In this document: positions 36,601-51,600 of the stretch, piece by piece
How positions within the stretch are numbered: position 1 is the stretch's first letter
How the letters are laid out: each line of letters begins with the position of its first letter
From: Ctena decussata
Taxonomy: Eukaryota > Mollusca > Bivalvia > Lucinida > Lucinidae
Assembly (NCBI GenBank): GCA_963989385.1
Contig: OZ022500.1
Span: 22,582,460 to 22,646,459, forward strand
DNA: 64,000 nucleotides
Direction of reading: 5' to 3'
Made by a program: the position numbers and the translations under genes
Notes under the pieces: model-generated
The model's database searches: none
Told to the model about the DNA's origin: nothing
The model's input: only the letters and a program-made list of their open reading frames with translations

Positions 36601-39600
36601 GCAACTTGTGTGCATTTTTTTCCCATTACTTCATTTTCTGTGCATTTTTTCCCCATCACTTCATTATGCAAGCCTACATTACATCAAGGTGAATGGATAC
36701 ACTTTCAGTAGCTCTGTCATTTTCAATTTTGCATCCCTCCACAACTGGGGTCAACTCTTAAAAGAAGGAATTTGTTCCCCTAGGAGCAAATTCTTTTGTT
36801 GAAGAGTAGACCTTTCTGGAGAGTTTTTGCCATCCAGCAGTTCTAAGCGAATCAGAAAGTAAAACAAGAGGGCCATGAGGCCCTGAATTGCTCACCTGAG
36901 GTGTAATTATCACAATAAATCACTTCTAAGCTAATGTCAGATTAAGTGAGCAGGCTGTCATCTTGGACCAATGACCAAAGGTTTTACATATATTGGCAAA
37001 AAGGCCTGACCCAGTTAATGTCGGACTAGGAATGGATATTCAGTAAGGGCTGGGTATCTAATACATGACGGATGATAACGTGATTTTACACAAAATGCAA
37101 GAATTCCCAGCAAAATGAATGATTCTTGTTTTCTTTCCAGACAACTTCTTTATTTCAAAAGAATCCATACTCATAGTCCTTTAAGTCATTGACATAGTAA
37201 AGGTTATTTTGGAAGGGAAACCCTTCATCTTTTAGGTGGATAAGAATGATAGTTTTGCACTAGGTAAACAGAAAGAAAACAGACAAAATTAAAATGTCCT
37301 TTTTATTCAATTATTTATCCTTTTTTTATTTCAGAAAAACAGGAACAAAATGGGTAACAAAATTGTCCATTATTTCCTAAACATTCAATGAATTTTCATG
37401 AGGTAAAGTGCAGATACCTTGTCTTAATTTGCAGCAAACAACTATCTAAGTCTTTTTTTATGCTACATGCTATAGTTTTCAACAGTATTTCAAGCAAAGG
37501 CTTTCTGACTGTCCTCCAGCTTGTCTGGAAAAGTACAGCATGAATGGAAATCACTCTTAGATGATGGCTTGATGCAATAGTGACAAGGTAGCTGCACTTT
37601 ACTGCATGTAAATGTTTTGAGTATTAAAGAAAAATTATACATTTTCTTCCTCGTTCTGTCAAAATTTAGGTAACTAATTCAAATTTACAATTTTACACAT
37701 CTTATGTTTATTTTGCCTGCTATTAAGCTGATATATCAAGTTCATGATTTAAAACTCAAAACATGAAACAACCATGGGCATAAAACACTGAATAAACACT
37801 GAATCAACATTAATTCAACATGCAATTGAATCAATGTTGATTCAGTATTGTGTGCCTGCTATGAGGACAATGAAACAAAATTTAAAGAGACACTTCTACA
37901 TAGCATATTCATAGAATCATAGCTCAAATAAGATATCATTTTTAGACTGGTAGTATACTGTCTCAGAAAAGAAATGGTACCTAATACCAACTGTCAACTG
38001 GTTTATGAAAATTTGATTCAGTTCATTTCTATGACATCTTAATTCAGTCCCCGAGCTATATTCATCAGTCAATTTCAAATCATACATATACCAAAATTTT
38101 GTTAACAAGACTGAAGAGATAAGGGAGTAAAAATGAAAGTAAAATATTAGGTCTGTGCTTCATTTGCATTTTCATAGTGGAAACATCAAAAAGTTATGAA
38201 TGTCTCCGGCTGGTATGGCACTTTAGAACTAAATCGGGACCTGCTATGAGGTAATGTCACTGGCTATAGATAAATATCAAAATGAGACAAAATGTTCCGC
38301 ATGGAAGAACATCCATATGATGTTGGTAGGAGTAGGCAATGCTGGCAAAATGTGTATCATAACATGCACTGTTGGAACAGCAGTCACTTGTGTTGTCACC
38401 AGTATGCTGTATGTTGTGATAACTGGTTTGTTAGGTTTAATGAGATGACATATCATGTCTTAAACAGTTGTGAAAATGTGGCTTGCACATGACATCTTCA
38501 TTACACACCATATCCTGTACTGTACATAGGGGTCAGAGGAGCATTCACAGTGTTTCCTGCATTCCCTGCTGAGTATGTCATGATAACCTTTAACAGCAGA
38601 ATGTTGATTCACATTAATAGCACTGGTTCTCCACTAATTTGGGTCCTTAGACTACTGAGCCCTGTCATAATCTATTAAACACAATATGTTTATGTTACAC
38701 TTTTGAGCATGGCCTTCTTACTGGCAATGGTTATCAAATGTTCCATGAATTGTTAATCATCCTGGTAGAAAATCAAGTACCACACAATGATGCATAATAG
38801 ACTGCAACATCCTAACAGCAAGAAGTGTTTATGATTCCATCATGCAAGGGCTTTTCACAGTCCATCTTAGATATTTGTTTTGTTGGTGTATTATCCAAGT
38901 TCTATACTTTACATGGGTTGTTCTACATGCTCATTAGCAAATTCTTGCCCTCTCAGTTACAGTCAGATGGCTGGCTAAAGATCAAACTTCAGGTCCACTT
39001 GTCAATTAATTACAAACAGGTGCTTGATATTAGTATATCCATTGGTCAACCCTGGTATTTTTAAAGTGTCATATCAGTGTAACTCTGTATCATTTCTTTC
39101 TTTCTTCGAGCAAGTATACTACAGTTCACTCTCACTAGGATTTTTGTTTAATAGAGATGGCCATAAATACAACTTTGGCTATATTCCTTAACAAATGGTT
39201 CTGAAAAAATATCCTAACTATAAGAAATAAAGTATTATACTCGAAAATGATAAAAAATTTGGTCTTGCTTTGAAATAGTAGAAATAATAGTAAATACAGT
39301 AGAAATACAAAAATTTGGTTTTGGTTTGAAAACAAAAAGTCTACTCTTACTTGATGAAAATTCAGCAAGATACTGTGTCTCACCTTCAGCTCTTTGTCAC
39401 CAGACAGATAAACCAGACAACCCAACTAAAGTTTATAGGCCACTGTCACCACTGGAAAAGTAATACCTATGTCTAACTTTCTAGTATTTGCAGGCAAAAC
39501 AACACAGTAAAATATGTTTTCATGAAAGCAGTCCTGTATTCAGAAACAATACCCTGAAAATTAATACTCCTGTATTAATCCTAGTCAAACTTACTAATCA

Positions 39601-42600
39601 CTTCTCCAGAATCTGGAAGAAATGTGTTACTGTATTCATTGGAAACCAATTTGGAGTATTATACAAACAGTGCACACCCAGAATGCAGCATCTGATCAGA
39701 GTCTATACTGTTTGCTTACAGGAATTTCTATGCAAAATACAAGATAAGAGAAAAAATCCACTGAAACCGCTAAAACTAAAAATGGACTCATCCAAATGAT
39801 AAGGATTGACAAGTCCACTAGTCAACAAAAGGTTAAAGACAAGAACAAATGCACAACACAGACAGAAATTACTATAATGACCCTAAACATTCAGACAGGT
39901 CTGAGCAAACATTGTAATGCCAAATAAAACTGCTCCTGAAGGCGCAGTTTGATCAGGGTCTACAATGTTTGCCATTGACTAAGCATCATTTGGATGCATT
40001 AACATGTGTAAAATCCACTTTCTAATAATTTTATAACAATGATTGTCCTACTTTTAGCTGTCCAAACTTTTAGGGTCATTATGGGTAACATGCACATCAA
40101 TTCTGGTATGAAGTATGCAAGCTTATGTGCTAAAATGCCCTTCAACACAGTAACTAAATCTTGTTTCTTACACTAATTTAAAAGTACCATAATTAATTGG
40201 CTATAATGGATGGGGTTTTCCTGATCTAGAATGACCCTAAATATCTAAATCAATTTCAGTAAACTTTGTTATAAGATGAAGTTTTCCCTTCCAAAAGAAT
40301 CCCCAAAATCTGGATCATGCATATATAGATTTCTAGATTTTTTAGATTGTTTTTGGAAGGTGAAAAACTCTGTCTAAAAAACTGAAGAAATATAGTTCAC
40401 AACCTAACAAAACAGAAATAAGTCCACAAATGATAAATGCATAATGAATGATGAAAAGATTGCCAGGCTTAATTTAATTAACATCCTTTTCAACTCTATG
40501 TCTAATGAAGAAATACATATAAAAGGAAAATGTTTCCAGTAAGTCCTGCCTATAACAGTTAAAGGCCCACTGTATCTTGGATATATGAATAATGGAGGAA
40601 TTTCAATTTTGATGTCAGTTTTAACAGATTTCAGTCATATTAGGACACTGGAAGGGTGATAATGAAAGGCTGTGTGCAACGAAACCCCATTTATGGTTGG
40701 AAAGAATTCCACCTTCCGCCATAATCAAATCCAAAACCACCAGATCAGCAGGCCAGCAGTAAACCAATGTTACTGGCGCTCCTGTATCTTGGATACAGCA
40801 TACAGCAAAGTCAACCTGCTTTATTCTTCAGCATACAGCAAAGTCAACCTGCTTTATTCTTCACTCAGACTTTATTCTTCACTCAGACTTCAGTCCATTT
40901 TCAAGTCACAGGCTGGCCAGACCTGGATTGTAACCTGTAACTTTCTGTACCTTAACTGACCATCTCTATGCACTTAACCATTGCACCTCTCTCAATGGTT
41001 TTCTGTCCTAAAACAATCCCAGAAATCTAGATCCATCTTCGAAGATGGATCAAGGGTTTTGGGGTTGTTTTGAAGGAAGTACCTCTTTCTCTGAACCTGG
41101 ATTCTAACCTATAACCTTCTGTACCTTAACTAATCATCCATGGCACCTCTCTCATTGGTTTTCTGTCCTAAAACAATCCCAGAAATCTAGATCCATCTTC
41201 CAAGATGGATCAAGGGTTTTGGGGTTGTGTTGAAGGGAGTCCCTCTATCTTTGAACCTGGATTCTAACCTAAAACCTTCTATACCTTAACTAATCATCAA
41301 TGGCACCTAAACAGGTTTTCTCTCCTAGAACAATCCCAAAAATCTAGCTCCATCTTGTAGGATGGATCTAGGGTTTTGGAACTGTTTCGGAAGGGAAAAC
41401 CTATATGTAATAGATGAATAAATATGGTAAGTATAAAACTAGTGAATATGTCTTGTACAGTGATAATGATGGCAAATAACAGAATTTGGTTTGGTGGCCA
41501 CCCAATCTTTGCTATAACCACCAGCAATACCAACCTCTGACAGGAGGCTGGTATTGCTCATTACCTTGTGGGTGAATTCTATGTGTTCTCTGACATGCAT
41601 AATGTGTATTTTACCTATGCATCTAGTGCACAATAAACAAGTTTGTGGTCACTCCAGTAAGCCTCAATAACATCACAGAATGCTGGAGAGTTTGTAAAAA
41701 TCAGATCTATCACTGATCCTGAATCAAAAGTTGCCTGATGGATGTGTTGCTCACCTTTAAATTGTTTCCTCATGAAATCCACAAAACTTGAAGTGTTGTC
41801 ATTTGCACTGATGTTAAAATCACCAATTATCACAAATTTGGTATGCATATCAATTAATGGGATGAGATGATTCTGAATATCATTTCTTAAATTGGTTTGC
41901 ACACTTTTAGGGAATTTGTAGAGGTATACAACTTGGAAACGTCCCTTTTTGTTGCTGTATATGGTAGCCAACATAAATTCGCATACATCAGAATGGAACT
42001 TTTCTATTCTCTGAATTTCAAAGTAATTCTTAATATACAAAGCAAGTCCATGGTATGGCCTGTTCCCAGAATCATGTCCTGTTTCATCCATTCTCAACAG
42101 TCTGAAATTCTTCAGAGCAAAATCACTATTATCATCTCTTGCACAAAGTCTGGATTCTGCAAACCCAATCACATCTGCTGACAAAACATTTGGCTCAAAT
42201 TCAATGTCCTTAAAGTGCTTATGTAAGGACCTTGCATTATTAAATGCAATTTTGATCTTGTGTGAATCAACTTTATATAAAGGAACATAACAGAGTTCAA
42301 GAAGTGCCTTTGTTTTTAACCGCTGCATCTCAATTTTCACTTGTTCATCCACAGTGTTGCGACGATTTCCCCGATTATGGAAAATTCAACAAAAGAAATG
42401 AACTTCGAGTATAAGTTCCAAAATTTTGATTTATTAGCGATACTGAGCCCTAACGATAATGGCGTCTTCAACAATCTTTTTTCCAACTGAGCAACCTAGC
42501 AACAGACGTTAACGTTATCACGACGTTACGCAGTTGACGTAACGTCCAATAATGTTAGTCTCTAAAATAATCTCCACTCCATTTTCCCCTCCTCAAAATG

Positions 42601-45600
42601 CTGTGCTATTTTGATCAGGTTTTTTTGCATTAATTAATTAATGATTTAAAATATTGCGAACGAACATATAGGTCAATAAGATCTATCGTAGGCTTCTCTC
42701 CAGTATGGATTTACGAAATAAGAATGTCAAATGTTATCAGTTCCTTAATCTAGCCTAAAAATCACATTCTAAGGGGCATAACTTTGTCACCGATCTCACT
42801 AAGGTACCATCTCCAATCTGGATCTTGGCGACGCGCACTCTTCCATCTATCCCTGGGTAGACCTCAAGAACCCGTCCAAGCGGCCAGTTTCCTCGTGACG
42901 TGTCTGGTGAAATAACTAGTACCACCTCTCCGACTCGTATGTCCCGATGTTCCCGATGCCATTTTTTGCGCGCGCTGAGCCCCGGTAGCCACTCTCGAAG
43001 CCATCTCTGCCAGAAATGCCGGACCAGCTCTTGGATCCGGCGCCATCGCTTTCGGGGATTGAACTGGGTGTCATCCACGGATGTTGGAGCAAACTGACCC
43101 CCCATCTGTCCATGTAGAAAATGGTTTGGCGTCAGTGGAACGTCGTCAGCCGGGTTTGCGGACTGGTATGTCAAAGGTCGAGAGTTTATCAGTCCCTCGG
43201 CACCGATTATCGCCGTCATTAACTCTTCATCAGTAATGTCTGCGTTACCCAATATGGCGTTGATCGCTCGTTTAGCAGACTTTATCATTGATTCGTGTAT
43301 ACCGCCGAAATGTGGCGCAAATGGTGGATTGAAATGCCACATTACTCCATTGTTAGCGATAGATTCCTTTACCTTTTCCTTGTCTAATTGCGATAGTAAC
43401 GATTTTAACTCCTTATCAGCAGATTTAAAATTTGTTCCGTTATCTGAATATACTTCTTCCGGCAGTCCTCTGCGGCTCGCCATTCTGTAAAATGCATTTA
43501 GAAACGAGTCCGTGTCAAGTCCAAATGCTAATTCCAGGTGTACCGCTCTTGTGGCTAAGCACGTAAAAAGGCACAAATATCGTTTCTGACGACTTTTGCC
43601 CCGTCCTTGTTTTGTTATAAATGGACCGCCAAAATCCACCGATGTTCTGGTGAAAGCCCGCAACGAAGTCTTCAATCTTGATAGGGGCAATGGGGCCATG
43701 ATCTGTTGACAAGCTTTCGATTTACGTCGTCTACACTCGGCACACTCCTTTTCCCATTTGCGTATCACTTCGCGAGCTGAGATAATCCAATACCGGGCCG
43801 ACAGTGCTGCTAGTGTTTGGTTAGTCCCTGACGCATGGTTTCCCTTTTCGTGAAATTCTTTTACTATTAGTTTTGTGATCCAGCCTTTTCTCGGTAGAAT
43901 GACCGGATACCGAACGTCGAACGATAGGAATTCGGCATGTTTTAACCGTCCATCAGACCTCATCAACCCATCATCATCCAATCTTGGTTGTAACCCAAGC
44001 AGTTTGCTGTTCGAAGGCAATGGCTGTCCGCGCGACAAAGCTGTCCATTCCTCCCGAAGTTCTGTACACTGAGTATATCTAATAAGCTGAATCTCTGCTC
44101 TTTTCAGCTCATTAGCCACTAGCTCTCCGAATGTTCTCTCTGTTTTAGGTGTTCGACAGTTTTCAATAAAACGATTGATCCACGCCTGTATTCTTCTTAA
44201 TTTTAACCAACTTGAATAGCGGACTGGGTCTAAAGGAAATGTGATGCCTTCAGTTAATGTGGTAAAAGTATAATATGTATCATCGTCGATCATTGGCTCT
44301 TCATACCTTGACTTTTTCTGTGTCGATTTTGAAGATCTCTTCATTTCATTATCTCCTTTGGGATCCCCGAAAGGTTTATTCACAGGCCAGGTTTCTTCTG
44401 GCTGTCTTAGGAATTCAGGTCCTTTCCACCACGTAATGCAGTCAACAAGTTCTGCTGCATTTAATCCCCTACTTAGAATGTCTGCGGGATTCTGACCTGT
44501 AGGTACATATCTCCACTGGTCTGGACTGGTGCATGTTTGTATCTCGCCTACTCTATTGGCTACAAAGGGCTTAAACTCTCGACTTCGGCCCCGAATCCAC
44601 CATAGGACGTTTGTGCTATCAGACCAGAAGACAGTCTGACTGATGGGTACCTCCAGAACTTTTGCCACCCTTGAGGTAAGTCTGACGCCGATGATTGCAC
44701 CCATTAACTCCAAACGAGGAATGCTGGTTGCAGTGCTTGGTGCAACACGTGTCTTTGCGGCCACTATATTGCATGAAACAGAATCATCTTCGAAGGTAGA
44801 TCTTGCGTATACAACGGCCCCATAAGCATCTTCTGACGCATCCACAAATGTATGTAGCGACCTGGTGCCAGCACTATTCCCTTTCGTCCAAAGGCATCTT
44901 GGAATCTGCACTTGCTTCAAACTTTCAAGCTCACCGAACCATGCACGTGATGAACTGCTTAACGATTCGGTCAGTTCCTCATCCCATTCTAAGCCCGCTG
45001 TCCACATATCTTGGAGCAACATCTTCGCTCTAATCGTGTAAGGCGCAAGAAATCCGATCGGATCAAATAGTGTGGCGATTTTTTTCAGGAAGTTGCGTTT
45101 TGTGTACAGCATGTTATTGTCTGGGGCGCGCTCTTTGAATGTAAAAATGTCTTGATCTGCTTGCCACCACACACCCAGCGTCTTGGCACACGGTAGTTTG
45201 TCAAGGTCTAAATCAACTTCCGATTTTCGATCCTCTGATGGAATTTCTGATAGAATCTTCGATGAATTGGACAGCCATTTGCGTGCATGCATGCCAGCTT
45301 TGGTCAACAGATGAGACAGTTGTTTGTACAAAGCGACACCTTCTCTCTCTGTCAGTACAGAGTCCATTGAATCGTCCATATAGGTTGATTTTCTAATTGT
45401 TTCCGTAGCAATGGGGAAGTCATTATGGTAATTCTTGGCATGGTGTTGTAAAACAAATTGGGCCAGAAATGGCGACGAATTTACCCCAAACACAATTCGG
45501 TCGAACTCGTATACATCTGGAAGTCTATTTGGGTTGGTTCCCCTCCATAGAAATCGATGATATAACTTGTCTTCTGGTGCTATACCTATCCGAAGATACA

Positions 45601-48600
45601 TTTCCGCTATGTCACACACCACTGCAACTGGAAACCGCCTAAAGCGCAACAGAACATCAAATAGATCTCGCTGTAGTTTTGGTCCCTGGTGTATGACATC
45701 ATTTAGGGATATACCTTCACACTTTGCAGAGGCGTCGAAAACGATTCTTATTTTGGTCGTTTCCTTGTCAGGCTTAATGACTGGGAAATGCGGTAGATAC
45801 CATTTTGAGCTGGATTGTTCGTGCTTTGAAACTTTGCGGATATAACCCTTTTCTATGTACTGGCTTATAGTTTGGCTGTATGCAGTGACGATATCTGGTG
45901 TTCTCGCCAGTCTTTTTTCAGTATTTTCAAGCCTGCGTAGTGCCATTTTGTAATTATCCGGTAAGGTCGATTTATTCTCTTTCCATGGGATACCAACCCG
46001 ATACATGTTATCCCTATACTGGATCGATTGTTTAGTTGTTTTCAGAGCTGACTGTTCCTCGATTCGTACAATAGGTGAGTCCCCTATCTTAGAAATATCC
46101 TCGATTTCCCAGAATCTTTTCAGAGTAGCAGTTAGCTTTTCGATTTCAGATTGCTCTTTTACAAAATAAGTAGTCGCAAAGTTCGTTTGCAATGCTGTTC
46201 TGCCCTTTGCTTCTGGATTTCCGACGCATGTCCAGCCAAGTGGTGTTAATCTTGCTACTGGCTCGCCTGGTCGACCCCTCACTTCCTCGATCGCACAATG
46301 TAGATCAGCACAATCCAGCCCTATAAGTACGTCTACGATTGGTCTCTTTGCAATCCGCGGAAAGTTGATGCTTTTCAGATGCGGCCATCGCTGGACATAG
46401 CTACTCCAGTCGAGAGCAGACATGCTCCCTGTCACTCTGTTTGCTGTGTATGCGGTAATTTTCGTGCTAACATTGCCGGTAACACTTTCCAGTTCGACCA
46501 TGACGGGCCTCGTTTCAAATGTTTCGATCTGTCCATTCAAAACATTAACTGTTACCTTTTCAGTTTTACCTTGAAGACCCAGCTCCGCAGCGACATCAGC
46601 GTTGATGTATGTCTTAGTACTGGCATCATCGAGCAAAGCGTTCACTTTCAACGATCGACAGCCGTTCTTTAGTACGATTGGTACAATTCGAAGTGCTATG
46701 TAATCTGCGGTCATATAGTCTTGTGTTGCCATTGTTGTGTGCTGTTTGCTCTCCTTCCCCTCCCTGCCGGAAGTGACCTGTTCGCCGGAAGGTCTATCTG
46801 ATATATTCAACTTCTTGCTGTCTGTTCTGTTTATGGCAATCAACTTTGGTTCGGTTTCATGTGATTGCTGAATTTTGTGTCTGTGTAACAGCCTATGGTG
46901 TAATTCTTGACACCCGTTCTGGCCGCACTGACGGCTTCGTGGGCATGATTTCCCAGAATGCCCGTCTGCCAAACAACGATAACACAGCTGAAAACGTTTG
47001 GCAACATTCCATCTTTCGGAAACACTCTTCTGTATAAAGTCTTGGCATTTCCAAATGCCATGTTGTGCTCCACATATCCGACATAGCAAATTCTGCATAC
47101 TACGATTGTCTACTTTGCCTCCAAAGAATGTTCGCGTATTCTTGTATTTTGGTGCCGCTGGCGTAGACTGGGTGTCCATTATCCTGCTTGCCACACCATG
47201 AACTGTCTCGGAGGCGACTGTTTGGAATTCAGACTCCTGAATCACCCATGTTCTTAAAGTATGTACTGATTCCGACAGGCTATTTTCGAATATCCATCGA
47301 TGATAGCGCGCAAGCATGGATTCAGGCAGTTTTCTCTTCAATTTGGTATACAAAGAACCAGCCCCAAGTTCATGATGCTGACCGGCTTCTTGAAGGTTTA
47401 TCAGTGCAATGTCCAACAAATCAGCGAACTGTTCTAGATCCCTAGCATTTCCGAGCCGTATTTGCCGGAACCGTTCTAGCTCTTCTAGATAAATAGCGAT
47501 TTGCCGACGCTTTCCTCCAAATTTTCTTTCCAATCGTTCTTTCGCCGCTTCATACGCAACAGCCGAGTGTCCCAGATTTTCAATTGCCTTGAGTGCTTCT
47601 CCCGATAGATATTGTCTGAGTTGTAGCAGCTTGTACTCTCCTGTCGCTGGCGCACTGTCTATACACGCCAAGAAAGCAGCTTTCCAACTCTGGTATGTTC
47701 CCTTGTCTCCAGTAAATACCGGTATTTGTACACGTTTTAGTTGTCGCCAAAGGTCCTGCCCGATTGATGGAACGTTGCAGCTGACTGACGGTTCTGATGT
47801 TCTGCCGTGGACACGCGGCTCAAATGGTGCAGCATGCGCATTCATACCGGTTTCCTTGACTACTTGGCCTACAGGGTAAACTCCTTTCTGTTGTTCGTCT
47901 TCGTCCTGGCGTCCATGCGGAAAGGCAGAGCTATGTCGACTACTATGATCTAGGTTCTCATTTGACTTATATGCTTCTAGGTTTGAGTCAATTAAACCAG
48001 TTTCGCTTGACACAGAGGCATGAAGAGATTGTTTATCTTTGACCAGCACTGGCAAAGTGTTATGAATACGTCCATTTATAGTAGAAGATTTTACCTCAGA
48101 TAATGTCTGCGTCTGCGATATTTCCTCCTTCTGGTACGTCTCCGAACTATCATCGGTAATGTCCATTCTTTGAAGGAGATCGATTGAAATAGTATCCGAT
48201 GATATACTCGATTTGTCGTCCTTGGTCGAGTTCAAGTACTCTTGTGCTGCTACGTACGCTATGTAGAAATCTTCTTCTATCTTTTCCATCTCGCTAACAA
48301 CGATCTTGCTTTTTTGAAATTCTTCATTTTTAGTATAAAAGTCCGAAAAATTTGACAATACTTCCATTACTATCTCCATGCAACTATCCATTTTTCTGCA
48401 GGCCTCCTTAACGTCCTGACGGCTGGTATTTTCATGTTCTTCTATCACCAACAACAGTCTGTTTCTCGAACGCGTGAAGTTCGATTTTGATCTGGATTTG
48501 TCCTTCTTAAATTCCGTTTCTAGTCGTGCGATGTCAACGATATTGCTGCGACTGTCCTTTGTAATTACATTTGCCGATGACGCCATTCTAAAAATTTCTT

Positions 48601-51600
48601 TTCTTTTTCTGTCTATATTTCGCTTATTTTTAACCTCGCTCTGCTACCAGTTTGTTGCGACGATTTCCCCGATTATGGAAAATTCAACAAAAGAAATGAA
48701 CTTCGAGTATAAGTTCCAAAATTTTGATTTATTAGCGATACTGAGCCCTAACGATAATGGCGTCTTCAACAATCTTTTTTCCAACTGAGCAACCTAGCAA
48801 CAGACGTTAACGTTATCACGACGTTACGCAGTTGACGTAACGTCCAATAATGTTAGTCTCTAAAATAATCTCCACTCCACACAGCCATGGCTGTTTCATT
48901 CAAATTCAAAATATATAAATTTTCTAGTTTTCTTACTCTACTAAGAGCAACATAATGAATATGAGGTTGTTTTCTGACTCTTGTCTGAGACAAGTCTACA
49001 ACAATTTCATCAACTGTTGACCCCTGAGCTTTATGGATTGTTTTACCTGCTGATGGTTTCAAAGGAAATTGAATTCTTTGGTATGTTTTGAAGTTGTATA
49101 TAAATGTTCTTTCTATATCAAATATTGGAGTCCATGCTTTATCTATGTTTGCACTGTACAAACCCCTATTAGAAAATTTCTCCCGAGTAAACTGGCCAAT
49201 TTGAGAATCTTGAAACAAAACCCATATAATACTGGGACGATCTGTGCCTTCCATTTTGTACTCAATGAATTTGACAACACATGTAGACCCATTTGTCAAA
49301 CCATCTTCAACATTTACATTGACTGTTATATCATAAATCATCCCAACTGCAATTTTTAACAACTTTTGTAAATTAGCAGTTTTGTTTGAATCATCTGGAA
49401 GTGCTTCAATGAGTTTTTTGCATTTGTTAATGGAAATATTCGCTGAAACAACTGTATCATGACATGGGATAACAACTTTTTCTTCTGATAATCTATTCAA
49501 ATGATTTTCATTGTGTCTATCTACAAACTTGTTTTCAGTGAATAAATGAGGAGCCTCTTTCGGATAATTTGTCATATGGGGGCTGATACTATGTTTCTTT
49601 AATTCATTTATGTCATCTTCTGTCAGCTCATTCTGTCTAAGCCGATTTAGCATCTGAGCAAAGTCAACATCATCTTTTTGTCTCATGATATCAACCAGTT
49701 CATACAATCTAAAATAATCCTTCCATAAATTATTTGCTAGAGCTGAAGCACCCTTTGAGGGGTCACTGAATATCCACTTGTCACACACTGGCATCAGCTG
49801 GTACAAATCCCCCACAGCAATGATGCTTAAACCACCAAAACTGGTTTTTGTTCCAGTAAGCTGTTGCAAACGTGTATCCAGAAAGGTCAGTGTGTTTGTT
49901 CCTACCATAGAGATTTCATCTATAATAATTACTTTCAAATGTCTGTATTTCACTCTAAATGTGTTCAGTTCATCAGCTGACAAAAGGTCAGTACCTTGTT
50001 TGAACTTCTTTAAGAAAGCTGAGGCAATAGTGACACCATTGATATTATATGCAGCTTTGCCAGTGTAGGCACAAAGAAGAACTCTAATATCATCTGGATT
50101 TTCTCCTTCTCTCAAATTTAGAAATCTATACAGACTTTGATACAATGCTTTAATTAGCACCGATTTGCCAACACCAGCTCCACCTGACAAAAATGCATAG
50201 AGTGGTTCTTCTTTGAATTTTATCCAATATAGAACATGATTAAAAAATTCTCTTTGTCTCAAATTCAAACTCCTGAGCAAATTTAAGTACTGTTCATCAG
50301 GTAACATGACTCCATTTATTTCTACTGATGGCACTGAACAAGCAGACTGTATTTCTATACCGATATCATACTGTCGATGTTCTACTACTCGATCTGGATT
50401 AAAATATACAAAGTTTTTAGCTTCTCTTTCACCTTCTTCTTCAGCTTCTCTGTTTTCATGTTCTGTGTTTGGTGCTATCTCATCATAAGAATCTTCCTCT
50501 TCTGCCATTTGCCTTGCAAGCTCAAGTTCTTCAATATGATGTTCATACTGGCTGCGTTTAGATTCAAGCTTGTCTTTCAAGACATTGTAATGAGCTTCAT
50601 ATGTTTGAAATGAACCTAACAAATCTTTCGCTTCATTTCTCCAGGGCATAAACAGCATAAGTCGTTCTCTGTAGTAATTTTCTGAGTCTTTCTTCACATC
50701 ATACCTTACATAACGTATAATCCTAGGAACTCTCCTATGTTTATACTTTGTCCCATTCTTTGCTACATATAACAAGTCTGATCCATGATATTCAGATTCA
50801 ATACTCTCATCATTACCATCTTCATCATTTTCAACACTAGAATCACAGGAATTGCCTTCATCTTCATTTGTGTCTTCAGACCTCTCAGGTAACCTATTCC
50901 CTTTAGGATAAACAATGTCAACTGTAGAGACATAATCTGCCAAACAGAAATTCTGAAGTTGTCTAGGACGTTTCGCATACCGCTGAATTATATTGTCTGC
51001 TTCTATGTCAGTAGATTCTGCAGGAAGTTCATCAAGCACAGTTTTAGATTTCAGTAAAAACACTCTTTCTTCTGGGATAGAGGTATTGATGAAAACAATG
51101 TCCCTTGTAGCTTTTGTTAAAGGAATCTGCAGAGCGAGATATACTGCTTCCTGTGCACTCACTTCAACACAGTTTGAAAATACATTCCCAATATGTCTTA
51201 CTTGTTTCTTTATATCAAAATTTCCTTTGCGAGCTTCTTTTGCTGCAGCATCAAGCTGTGCGCTCATGCCTCTTTGAGATTTGCTTATATAACCAACAAC
51301 ATATGCTGCACAACCATACGGTTCAAGAACTATCTGAATATCAAGATTTGCCTTCCAGCCAAGAAGAACTGTTTTGTTAAACAAATTAATTCTCATCTCA
51401 TTTGGATTCCTCTTAAGGAAAATTTTGGGAGCACTAAGTGAACTTCTTATACACTTGACATAATTTTCGAAGTCCATCTTGGCAACTTGCTCCAAAAACT
51501 CATCAAATGCAATTTCAGAGACATCTTTGTACTCATTCATTGACTTTTGAAGCTCTGAGTGTTTCTTTTTGTATTTTTCTATGTCTTCATCAAGAGGATG

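Larger units (their letters stand above)
42355..48879 (-). mobile_element. Complete BEL/Pao LTR retrotransposon
   Basis: 6525 bp bounded by two 227-bp LTRs (5' LTR 48653-48879, 3' LTR 42355-42581), TG...CA ends, and the 5-bp target duplication CACAG (42350-42354, 48880-48884). It encodes one intact 1943-codon Gag-Pol. Domain order protease / RT / RNase H / integrase with Pao-type and DUF5641-like regions places it in BEL/Pao. LTRs that look identical by eye and an undamaged ORF suggest recent insertion. No env-like ORF is seen. Confidence 0.95.

Noticed and set aside
41615..42352. Independent endonuclease or LINE ORF
   Set aside because: It has no ATG at its start, no reverse transcriptase follows, and it is in frame with RepHel across the target duplication, so it is the Helentron C-terminus.
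42840..48000. Many 60-97-codon ORFs on both strands over the BEL element
   Set aside because: Shadow frames of the 1943-codon Gag-Pol; none carries an independent domain. No env-like ORF was found among them.
48853..48879. C-terminal WSGDYFRD of the RepHel ORF as native sequence
   Set aside because: These 8 codons are read from the BEL LTR past the CACAG target site; the native frame continues in the endonuclease fragment.
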